Source of the DNA: Ephydatia muelleri
Taxonomy: Eukaryota; Porifera; Demospongiae; Spongillida; Spongillidae
Reading direction: 5' to 3'
DNA: 64,000 nucleotides
Assembly (NCBI GenBank): GCA_013339895.1
Contig: JABACO010000051.1
Coordinates: 124,001 to 188,000, forward strand
Shown piece after piece: positions 34,248 to 47,200 of this stretch; position 1 is the stretch's first letter, and every line of letters starts with the position of its first letter. The notes under the pieces were generated by a model that was given only the letters and a program-made list of their open reading frames with translations, had not been told where the DNA came from and did not search any database. Position numbers and translations under genes: made by a program.

Positions 34248-34370
34248 TAGTCTCGTACCCAGACCCAAATGTACGTAACGATGATCATCGCTTACAGTAT
34301 GACATCACGTGATGTCATACTGTAAGCGAATGATCATCGTTATTTACATTTGGGTCTGGGTACGAGACTA
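34248..34370. mobile_element. Foldback MITE, family member 2 (123 bp)
   Basis: The same termini as the element at 12548 (TAGTCTCGTACCCAGACCCA and reverse complement) enclose an unrelated palindromic interior centred on catcacgtgatg. Flanks are accctagtc on the left and cccttagtc on the right, a slightly decayed duplication of about 9 bp. Two members with shared ends but different middles show a family defined by its terminal repeat. Confidence 0.8.
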
Positions 34371-34379
34371 CCCTTAGTC

Positions 34380-35214
34380 TGCTATTGAGGCGTTAAAGTT
34401 GGTGTTAATTGGCCTCATTTCTAATCCATTAACTATGCTACACCCTACTCGTTTTCTGGAAATTTTTACTGGCTCGTTTTAAAGATAAAAGCAAATATCT
34501 ACTTTGTCTCTGTTACACATGTTGCTCACTTCTTAACTTGAGTGTTTGGTATCTAAGCCGGTGAGTTTTTGACAAACCACATTTGCTTTGCAGCGCGAAT
34601 AATTTATCTACAAATAAGAGGCGAAAGGTTCCCTTACCCTCCACCCTTCTCGGAAAAATAAACTAAAGAGCGTGCTGTAGTAAAAGACGTATGGCTGGAG
34701 ATTAAGCCTGCAGTGCGTTTGGACACTTGAGTTGAGACTCAAGGAGCTTCATGAATCATCAGTACAATATCCATAGGCGTGTTTAGCCCATAGGGGGATG
34801 GGTACAGATACCCGGCGATGTGGGAGGAGAGGGCGAGGCTATCTATAGCGCTAACTACATGGGCAAAAGACACAGCGTTATGTTCAATCCAGCTGTATTT
34901 TGCTTTCCAGGCGCGGGCATAAAATCTTAAGCAATAATTATTGAATTGCCAGTTCTTAATTCTAAGAATGCACTTATGTCGCGAAAGAATGTATAATTGA
35001 AACTGAAATACAACATTCCGCTGACACTATTTACGTAAGACAACAATATACAGCGAATAAGCTAACTATTAAAGTTTAAGCTGCATTGTTAATGATTACA
35101 TGCTCCGTACCTGGTCTAATAATAATCTCCAGCATTGCATAGTTAATTAATGGTGCCCATTTTAATATATTAATACTTGCTTCAGTAACTCAATACAGGT
35201 TTACATATGCAGGC
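34380..35214. other. Upstream region of the NIDO-EGF coding start
   Basis: No gene or repeat was recognised. Candidate acceptors (aatacag, tatgcag) appear only in the last 20 bases before the ATG. Confidence 0.4.
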
Positions 35215-38200
35215 ATGCTGAACATGCTAGAGGACTTCATTGCACTACTGTTGCTGCTGCTGAGATTACCATCTGGAACCACTGTTCCATTAAGCTCATT
35301 CTATTCCTATGGATCTGCTGCTGGTGACACTCTACTACCTCCTAATGATGATGGATCTTCTCCTTCCATTCCATTGCCAGCCCCATTTCTGTTCTTTGGA
35401 ACATACTACTCTACAATATTTGTAAGCTGATTTTGACTGCATTTACATTCAAAGGTTGCACTCTTTGGAATCTTAAAATCGTGATGCGAGTGCACTCTTT
35501 GCATTCACATCACACACACACACATATACACACATACACACATACACACTTAAAAAGTGACCTCAACCCCCAATTTAATCTTCATTAAGCTAAAAGTTGG
35601 TACAACTACTCGTATAAGTTTAACTGTATCATGTTCTAAGATCCTATTGTTACAATCCTATCCATGTCTATCTATAGGTGAACAACAATGGTGACCTATC
35701 ATTTGGTCAGACATGGTCTTCTTATGTGCCAACACAGTTTCCTATTCCGACCTATCCAGTGGTAGCTATTTATCAGGCTGATGTTGACACCAGAGGTACT
35801 GGCAGTGTGTGGTACAGAATTACACAAAATGCTACACTCCTGGCAAAGGCAGCAAATGACATACGTGCTCTGACCGGGACCAATGTTAGCCTTCAGTGGC
35901 TGTTTATTGCAACTTGGGATCATGTTGGGTACTGTTGCAGTGGAACAGACAAGGTAGTATTGAACACAATCACGCTTTTCATAAATGTGGACAAAAGTTA
36001 GCTTTATGCAAATTTTTAAAGTCATGCAAACCTATTCAGCTTAACTATTATATTCAACTGAAAGGATTTAGTGGTGTGCAATGATACTTCATTCACGGAT
36101 CTAAGGTTCAGACAGTAACAAGTTAATTTTATTCATCCGGAATAGAATCTTAATGGAAGATGATATCCATATATCTGTGCAATAGATAATGTACTCCTGT
36201 ACAAGTACACATAAATGTCTTGCATTGCGAGCAAATCCATTGTAAAATAAATGATACAGTTCTATTTTATTCTTTGCATTGCTGACACAGTTTCATTAAA
36301 ATAAACCTGGAGTATCTGGACTAAAACTGATGCAAGTACACTTTGCATTTCGCAGACCAACACATTTCAAGCTGTCCTTGCAACAGACAGTGTCAGATCG
36401 TATGCAGTATTCCAGTATGCAGATGGATTGATACAGTGGCCATCCAATGGAGCACAGGTTGGGTTCAATGCTGGAAACAATGTGAACTATGTGAATATTC
36501 CTGGATCAAGAACACCTTACATCCTCAACATCGCTGGCAACAGCAATGTTGGAATCGGTGGACAATGGATCTTCCTAATAAGTCAAGGTACAATATTAAA
36601 TAGTTTAAGATGTGGGATTTACATTACTATTGTAGGGACAAAGCACTTTGAATAACAAAGGATCCATGCAATTGTGTTCTTTATGTATTGTACTTAGGTC
36701 TTGTGTTTGCCTCAAAATATCCTAAAACTTATGCAACTCATGTATTAACTGTAACATCAAATTGGAGCTTTATTGTAAAAGTTGTTTATATGATTTCTGT
36801 GCAAAGGCTCTATCTATTTTATATTCCAGTAGAGTTAAATTTGCATCTCTTTACAAATGAGGTAGATAGGTTCTTTTTTTAAATGACATGCGTAAGTGAA
36901 CTGAGGCGCACATAATATAAACAGATAAGTCTAAACTGTATTGGCATGATTTCTTGTATAGCTTTCAGAAAACTACACAGTATAGCATATTTTCCCCTAT
37001 GCCAGAATAATATTGTAGGTGTAAAGACCAACAATCTAGTTTTTAATGTTTAATCTCCCGCAATCCTTATTAAAGGATGGCCATCCTTATATAAGGATGA
37101 TGACCACTTTCTAAAAGAGTGATATACACGTGGTGCTTTGTTTTATATTAGTGATGCACTAGATTCAAGATCATGCGGATCAGCGATACTGCCGCGATTA
37201 AAACAGGTTTGGCTTGCTCAAAAACCGGTATTACAGTGTAAATACGGCGAAACCGCCATTTGCCGCTGACGATATAGTAGTGCTCAAAGCGACCTACATG
37301 GTACTGTACTTAATGATAGGACTAGAAAGCACACTGTTTGATAGAGTGGCGGCAGACAGCCACATACAGTGCACGTGGTTTCAGTTAGGCTAGGGTAGGT
37401 CCATGCTATCGTTTGAGCAGAAGCGAGCATCTACATCAGTACACGTCATTATACAAATGCATTATAGTAATTTTGAAGTGTTATGGTGTAAATAAGCATA
37501 GTTTATTAACCACTAGTTATTTTTTTGACGAATCAGGTTGTGAGTATAGCTGGATCAACTGGCTATCAGAGAATTGGAAATCAGGAGTTTTAAAACTATT
37601 GTGGTATTTATGGTCAATAATCACTACTGTTGTGATCCTTATTTAAGGATAGTGTCAATCCTTAAATAAGGATGTGCCTCTTCCTCCCTGTTTTACCGCA
37701 TGGACATTGATAATATTGACATCATTTATAGTTTGTTATGGAGACTAATCAGTATACAATTGACCAATAGCATTTATTTTATCTCACTTACTTGGTTAGC
37801 AAAAATATGCAATGTAAAAGATGATCCTTATTTAAGGATAATGACATCCTTAAATAAGGGTTTTTCCCTGGAGATTAAACATTAATATGGTATCAAACTG
37901 TGGCTTGTCTTTTCTGTGCCACATACTGAATGCATGTTGGGACATATACTTTATACAGCAACGTGTAAAATATCCGCGTCTCTAAAATGTACCAGACAGG
38001 TCACTGCAACTTCCAGTTGGACTGCTGTACAAAGAAGAAGGCAATGGATGGCCCGATATCGTTAACAGTGAACATACCATAAAATATAGCCAGTGTGTTA
38101 CCTGTTTTCAATCGACTTGGCTATATCCACTATTTCCTAATATGATAAACTGATCTGGGTACGAGAACTTCACACCTGCACTCTGCATAGTTCTCACTTA

Positions 38201-41200
38201 GCAATTTCAAAAAATATACTTAAATTAATGTACATCTGCAATATTTATTGATCAATAACTGCATTAATACCTTGCTTCCTTACTTTTTACTCACTTGGCA
38301 CATACATTTCCTGCATCTACATAAATTTATCTGTCTGAATATGCATCACCACTTTATTTCTCTCCTAAGTGAATCTAACAAAAATTTTACCTTTTACCAA
38401 ATTACATATGAGATACTCAATTGACAATTTAAATGAGATACAATCATGTCAGATGAAAATTTCCCCTTTTGTTTCTTTTTTTTTTTTTTTTTGGAGATCC
38501 AGAAATGTAATTTGGTTCGTGCAGGACAATGAACACACCCTAGAACAGGGTGCTCATTATTAACACCAGGGATGCATGAGATTTATGCAGTGTGTGCCAG
38601 ACTTAGAGGGCAGAGAACCATGCAACAGCAACAGAGGGTGAATACCACTCTTTAGAGGCTCTCTGTCCTCTTAGTTGAACGCATTCTGCATAAAACTAGC
38701 ACAACCCAGGTGTGTGGTTAATAATGTTCTAGGATGTGGTCATTTTCCAGTGAGTTGAAATGTATACACATTTACTTGAGCTTTAGCTACAAAATATGGT
38801 ATGTTAGTCATTAACGACACATTTGTGATAACTATTTTTTGTGCATCCTTTGTTTATTAATATTTGGCAGTGTGTTTATCCGCTGCGTACCTCCTCCCAT
38901 GCACATTCGTACCACCCCTTCCCCCTCCCAAAAAACCGAAACTAAAGTAAATTGAACTGTTTGAATAAAACACCAATCCTCCATACCCAAGGTAAAGATC
39001 TCAATTAAGCACACTGCTAGATTAGTCCAAATTCAGTTCAAAATTCATACAAGCATGCCAAGTTTTAACCAATTCAAAAAAAGTCACTTGCAGTATTCAC
39101 ATATCAGTGTTCTGAGCTGGTCAAGAACTTTAATTGGTTCTAGAACCAGTCAAGGTATTTGACCAGTTCTAGAACCAGTCAACCTGTCCTTCAACCAATT
39201 GACTATATAATGGATTCTTTGACTGGTCGATAAGTTAATCTGTTCAATGATGGGTCACCCAATTGTTGATACAGAATGCCTTACTGTAAACATTAGTTGA
39301 AGAGGTAACCCAAAAAAATATTTAAGAATCGTGTACAGTACACCATATGCATTCTTGTGCTTTCCTTTCAGCTAAACTATCACGAAGATAGAGCTCGTGG
39401 AAGTCTATAAGTTTCAATGCTTCTTTAGTTGCCATTAAGTCATTACTTTTTACATGTTGCTTATCTCGATCATCAGACTACTAATACAAACACTTTCTAC
39501 GTGGGTGTAATTAGAAACAGTATGCAGTTTCATAAGTGTGTATTGTGCTCATACATCACATGTTCTCAACTTGATTTAAGCACACATTAGTTTCATGTGT
39601 ACAACTTCACACCACACAGACATTGATGAATGTGTACTGGGTATAAAAGGATGCAATCAGTATTGTACTAACACAAATGGAAGCTATGTGTGCAGTTGCT
39701 ATGTTGGATATCAAATCTCTTCTCACAACAGGACTTGTGTGGGTAAGAGAATATGTATCATGTCTGTGCATGAAACTATGACTCTGTATCATTGATAAAA
39801 AAAATGTAATGTAGTTTCATATGTACAACTTCACACCACACAGACATTAATGAATGTGCTCTGGGTATAAGTGGATGCAATCAGTATTGTACCAACAACA
39901 ATGGAAGCTATATGTGCAGTTGCTACCTTGGATACCAAATCTCTTCCAACAACAGGACTTGTGTGGGTACGAGAATATATATCATGACTGTGCATGACAC
40001 TTTGACCCTGTATCATTAATAACAAGTGTACATGTAGCTTCATATGTACACCTTCACACCACACAGACATTAATGAATGTGCTCTGGGTATAAGTGGATG
40101 CAATCAGTATTGTACCAACACCAATGGAAGCTATGTGTGCAGTTGCTACCTTGGATACCAAATCTCTACCAACAACAGGATTTGTGTGGGTAAGAGAATA
40201 TGTCCTGTCTGTGCATGGCACAATGAACCTAAATGGTAGTATTATAGCATGTATTTTACATGCACATGTGCAGTTTCATATACACAACTTCCCACCGCAC
40301 AGACATTGATGAATGTGCTCTGGGTATAAGTGGATGCAATCAGTATTGTACCAACACCAATGGAAGCCATGTGTGTAGTTGCTATGTTGGATATCATATC
40401 TCTTCTGACAACAAGACTTGTTTAGGTAAGAGAGTATATCCTGTGTTTGCATGGCACTATGACCCTGTATCATAGATCACATATGTACTTGTGGTTTTAT
40501 ATGTACAACTTCACACACCACAGATATTGATGAATGTGCCCTGGGTACAAGTGGATGCAATCAGTATTGTACCAACACCAATGGAAGCTATGTGTGCAGT
40601 TGCTATGTTGGATATCAAATCTCTTCTCACAACAGGACTTGTGTGGGTAAGAGAATGCATATCATGTCTGTGCATGAAACTATGACTCTTTAGCATTGAT
40701 AAAAAATGTAGTGTAGTTTCATGCGTACAACTTCACACCACACAGACATAGATGAATGTGCTCTGGGTATAAGTGGATGCAATCAGTATTGTACCAACAC
40801 CAATGGAAGCTATATGTGCAGTTGCTACCTTGGATACCAAATCTCTTCCAACAACAGGACTTGTGTGGGTATGAGAATATATATCATGTCTGTGCATGAT
40901 ACTTTGACCCTGTATCATTGATAACATGTAGCTTCATATGTACACCTTCACACCACACAGACATTAATGAATGTGCTCTGGATATAAGTGGATGCAATCA
41001 GTATTGTACCAACACCAATGGAAGCTATATGTGCAGTTGCTACCTTGGATATCAAATTTCTTCCAACAACAATCTGACTTGTGCGGGTAAGAGAATTTAT
41101 ATCCTGTCTGTGCATGGCACAATGAACCTAAATGGTATTATTATAGCATGTATTTTACATGCAAATGTGTAGTTTCATGTATACAACTTCCCACCGCACA

Positions 41201-44200
41201 GACATAGATGAATGTGCTCTGGGTATAAGTGGATGCAATCAGTATTGTACCAACACCAATGGAAGCTATGTGTGTAGTTGCTATGTTGCATATCAAATCT
41301 CTTCCGACAAAAAGACTTGTGTGGGTAAGAGAGTATATCCTGTGTTTGCATGGCACTATGACCCTGTATCATAGATCACAAATGTACTTGTGGTTTCATA
41401 TGTACAACTTCACACAACACAGACATTGATGAATGTGCTCTGGGTATAAGTGGATGCAATCAGTATTGTACCAACACCAATGGAAGCTATGTGTGCAGTT
41501 GCTATGTTGGATTTCAAATCTCTTCCGACAACAGAACTTGTGTGGGTAAGAGAATATATCCTGTCTGTGCATGATACTATGACCCTGTATTATTGCTAAC
41601 AAAATGTAATGTAGTTTCATGTGTACATCTTCACAACACACAGACATAGATGAATGTGCTCTGGGTATAAGTAGATGCAATCAGTATTGTACCAACACCA
41701 ATGGAAGCTATGTGTGCAGTTGCTACCTTGGATACCAAATCACTTCTGACAACAGGATTTGTGTGGGTAAGAGAATATATCCTGTCTGCGCATGGCACAA
41801 TGACGCTAAATGGTAGTATTATAGCATGTATATTACATGAACATGCACATGTGTAGTTTCTTATATACAACTTCCCACCGCACAGACATTGATGAATGTG
41901 CTCTGGGTATAAGTGGATGCAATCAGTATTGTACCAACACCAATGGAAGCTATGTGTGCAGTTGCTATGTTGGATTTCAAATCTCTTCCGACAACAGAAC
42001 TTGTGTGGGTAAGAGAATATATATCATGTCTGTGCATGATACTTTGACCCTGTATCATTGATAACATGTAGCTTCATATGTACACCTTCACACCACACAG
42101 ACATTAATGAATGTGCTCTGGATATAAGTGGATGCAATCAGTATTGTACCAACACCAATGGAAGCTATATGTGCAGTTGCTACCTTGGATATCAAATTTC
42201 TTCCAACAACAATCTGACTTGTGCGGGTAAGAGAATTTATATCCTGTCTGTGCATGGCACAATGACCCTAAATGGTATTATTATAGCATGTATTTTACAT
42301 GCAAATGTGTAGTTTCATGTATACAACTTCCCACCGCACAGACATAGATGAATGTGCTCTGGGTATAAGTGGATGCAATCAGTATTGTACCAACACCAAT
42401 GGAAGCTATGTGTGTAGTTGCTATGTTGCATATCAAATCTCTTCCGACAAAAAGACTTGTGTGGGTAAGAGAGTATATCCTGTGTTTGCATGGCACTATG
42501 ACCCTGTATCATAGATCACAAATGTACTTGTGGTTTCATATGTACAACTTCACACAACACAGACATTGATGAATGTGCTCTGGGTATAAGTGGATGCAAT
42601 CAGTATTGTACCAACACCAATGGAAGCTATGTGTGCAGTTGCTATGTTGGATTTCAAATCTCTTCCGACAACAGAACTTGTGTGGGTAAGAGAATATATC
42701 CTGTCTGTGCATGATACTATGACCTGCTAACAAAATGTAATGTAGTTTCATGTGTACATCTTCACAACACACAGACATAGATGAATGTGCTCTGGGTATA
42801 AGTGGATGCAATCAGTATTGTACCAACACCAATGGAAGTTATGTGTGCAGTTGCTACCTTGGATACCAAATCACTTCTGACAACAGGATTTGTGTGGGTA
42901 AGAGAATATATCCTGTCTGTGCATGGCACAATGACGCTAAATGGTAGTATTATAGCATGTATATTACATGTACATGCACATGTGTAGTTTCATATATACA
43001 ACTTCCCACCGCACAGACATTGATGAATGTGCTCTGGGTATAAGTGGATGCAATCAGTATTGTACCAACACCAATGGAAGCTATGTGTGCAGTTGCTATG
43101 TTGGATATCATATCTCTTCCAACAACAGGACTTGTGTGGGTAAGAGAATGTATATCATGTCTGTACATGAAACTATGACTCTATAGCATTGATAAAAAAA
43201 TGTAATGTAGTTTCATGTGTACAACTTCACACCACACAGACATTAACGAATGTGCTCTGGGTATAAGTGGATGCAATCAGTATTGTACCAACACCAATAG
43301 AAGCTATGTGTGCAGTTGCTACCTTGGATACCAAATCTCTTCCAACAACAGGACTTGTGTGGGTACGAGAATATATATCATGTCTGTGCATGACACTTTG
43401 ACACTGTATCATTGATAACAAGTGTACATGTAGCTTCATATGTACACCTTCACACCACACAGACAGAGATGAATGTGCTCTGGGTATAAGTGGATGCAAT
43501 CAGTATTGTACCAACACCAATGGAAGCTATATGTGCAGTTGCTACCTTGGATATCAAATTTCTTCCAACAACAATCTGACTTGTGCGGGTAAGAGAATTT
43601 ATATCCTGTCTGTGCATGGCACAATGACCCAAAATGGTATTATTATAGCATGTATTTTACATGCAAATGTGTAGTTTCATGTATACAACTTCCCACCGCA
43701 CAGACATAGATGAATGTGCTCTGGGTATAAGTGGATGCAATCAGTATTGTACCAACACCAATGGAAGCTATGTGTGTAGTTGCTATGTTGCATATCAAAT
43801 CTCTTCCGACAAAAAGACTTGTGTGGGTAAGAGAGTATATCCTGTTTTTGCATGGCACTATGACCCTGTATCATAGATCACAAATGTACTTGTGGTTTCA
43901 TATGTACAATTTCACACCACACAGACATTGATGAATGTGCTCTGGGTATAAGTGGATGCAATCAGTATTGTACCAACACCAATGGAAGCTATATGTGCAG
44001 TTGCTACCTTGGATACCAAATCTCTTCCAACTACAGGATTTGTGTGGGTAGGAGAATGTATCCTGTCTGTGCATGATACTATGACCCTGTATTATAGCTA
44101 ACAAAATGTTATGTAGTTTCATGTGTACAACTTCACACCACACTGACATAGATGAATGTGCTCTGGGTATAAGTGGATGCAATCAGTATTGTACCAACAC

Positions 44201-47200
44201 CAATGGAAGCTATATGTGCAGTTGTTACCTTGGATACCAAACTTCTTCCAACAACAATCTGACTTGTGCGAGTAAGAGAATTTATATCCTGTGTGTGCAT
44301 GGCACAATGACACTGTATTATTGTTAACAAATGTACGTGTATATGCAACTTCTACCCCACAGACATTGTTGAATGTGCTCTGGGTATAAGTGGATGCAAT
44401 CAGTATTGTACCAACACCAATGGAAGCTATGTGTGTAGTTGCTATGTTCTTCCAACAAAAAGACTTGTGTGGGTAAGAGAGTATATCCTGTTTTTGCATG
44501 GCACTATGACCCTGTATCATAGATCACGAATGTACTTGTGGTTTCATTTGTACAACTTCACACCACACAGACATTGATGAATGTGCTCTGGGTATAAGTG
44601 GATGCAATCAGTATTGTACCAACACCAATGGAAGCTATGTGTGCAGTTGCTATGTTGGATATCAAATCTCTTCCAACAACAGGACTTGTGTGGGTAAGAG
44701 AACATATATCATGTCTGTGCATGAAACTGTGACTCTGTATCATTGATTAAAAAAATGTAATGTAGTTTCATGTGTACATTTTCACACCACACAGACATAG
44801 ATGAATGTGCTCTGGGTGTAAGTGGATGCAATCAGTATTGTACCAACACCAATGGAAGCTATGTGTGCAGTTGCTATGTTGGATTTCAAATCTCTTCCAG
44901 CAACAGGACTTGTATGGGTAAGAGAATATATCCTGTCAACAATATGTAATGTAGTTTCATGTGTACATTTTCACACCACACAGACATAGATGAGTGTGCT
45001 CTGGGTATAAGTGGATGCAATCAGTATTGTACCAACACCAATGGAAGCTATGTGTGCAGTTGCTACCTTGGATACCAAATCTCTTCCGACAACAAGATTT
45101 GTGTAGGTATGAGAATACATCCTGTTTGTGCATGGCACAATGACCCTAAATGGTAGTATTATAGCATGTATTTTACATGCACATGTGTAGTTTCATATAT
45201 ACAACTTCCCACCGCACAGACATTGATGAATGTGCTCTGGGTGTATGTGGATGCAATCAGTATTGTACCAACACCAATGGAAGCTATATGTGCAGTTGCT
45301 ACCTTGGATACCAAATCTCTTCCAACAACAGGACTTGTGTGGGTACGAGAATCTATATCATGTCTGTGCATGACACTTTAACCCTATATCATTGATAACA
45401 ATTGTACATGTAGCTTCATATGTACAACTTCACACCACACAGATAGAGATGAATGTGCTCTGGGTATAAGTGGATGCAATCAGTATTGTACCAACACAAA
45501 TGGAAGCTATGTGTGCAGTTGTTATTTTGGATATCAAATCTCTTCTCACAACAGGACTTGTGTGGGTAAGAGAATGTATATCCTGTCTGTGCATGAAACT
45601 ATGACCCTGTATCACTGATAAAAAAGTGTAATGTAGTTTCATGTGTACAACTTCACACCATGCAGATATTGATGAATGTGCTCTGGGTATAAGTGGATGC
45701 AATCAGTATTGTACCAACACCAATGGAAGCTATGTGTGCAGTTGCTACCTTGGATACCAAATCTCTTCCAACAACAGGACTTGTGTCGGTACGAGAATAT
45801 ATATCATGTCTGTGCATGAAACATTGACCCTGTATCGTTGATAACAAGTGTACATGAAGTTTCAAATGTACACCTTCACACCACACAGATAAAGATGAAT
45901 GTGCTCTGGATATAAGTGGGTGCAATCAGTATTGTACTAACACAAATGGAAGCTGTGTGTGCAGTTGTTATGTTGGATATCAAATTTCTTTCGACAACAG
46001 GACTTGTGTGGGTAAGAGAATATATCCTGTCTGTGCATGATACTATGACCCTGTATTATTGCTAACAAAATGTAATGTAGTTTCATGTGTACACCTTTAC
46101 ACAACACAGACATTGATGAATGTGCTCTGGGTATAAGTGGATGCAATCAGTATTGTACCAACACCAATGGAAGCTATGTGTGCAGTTGCTACCTGGGATA
46201 CCAAATCTCGTCCGACAACAGGATTTGTGTGGGTACGAGAATACATTCTGTTTGTGCATGGCACAATGACCCTAAATGGTAGTATTATAGCATATATTTT
46301 ACATGCACATGTGTAGTTTCATGTATACAACTTCCCACCGCACAGACATTGATGAATGTGCTCTGGGTATAAGTGGATGCAATCAGTATTGTACCAACAC
46401 CAATGGAAGCTATATGTGCAGTTGCTACCTTGGATACCAAATCTCTTCCAACAACAGGACTTGTGTGGGTACGAGAATCTATATCATGTCTGTGCATGAC
46501 ACTTTAACCCTGTATCATTGATAACAATTGTACATGTAGCTTCATATGTACACCTTCACACCACACAGATAGAGATGAATGTGCTCTGTGTATAAGTGGA
46601 TGCAATCAGTATTGTACCAACACCAATGGAAGCTATGTGTGTAGTTGCTATGTTGGATATCAAATCTCTTCCAACAACAGGACTTGTGTGGGTAAGAGAG
46701 TATATCCTGTGCTTACATGGCACTATGACCCTGTATCATAGATCACAGATGTACTTGTGGTTTCATATGTACAACTTCACACCACACAGATAGAGATGAA
46801 TGTGCTCTGGGTATAAGTGGATGCAATCAGTATTGTACCAACACGAATGGAAGCTATGTGTGCAGTTGTTATTTTGGATATCAAATCTCTTCTCACAACA
46901 GGACTTGTGTGAGTAAGAGAATGTATATCCTGTCTGTGCATGAAACTATGACCCTGTATCATTGATAAAAAAGTGTAATGTAGTTTCATGTGTACAACTT
47001 CACACCATGCAGATATTGATGAATGTGCTCTGGGTATAAGTGGATGCAATCAGTATTGTACCAACACCAATGGAAGCTATGTGTGCAGTTGCTACCTTGG
47101 ATACCAAATCTCTTCCAACAACAGGACTTGTGTCGGTACGAGAATGTATATCATGTCTGTGCATGAAACATTGACCCTGTATCGTTGATAACAAGTGTAC

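Noticed and set aside
18977..35200. A RAG1 catalytic core or RAG2-like kelch gene downstream of the RAG1-N relic
   Set aside because: Looked for and not found; the sequence is LINE, hAT-like and foldback elements.
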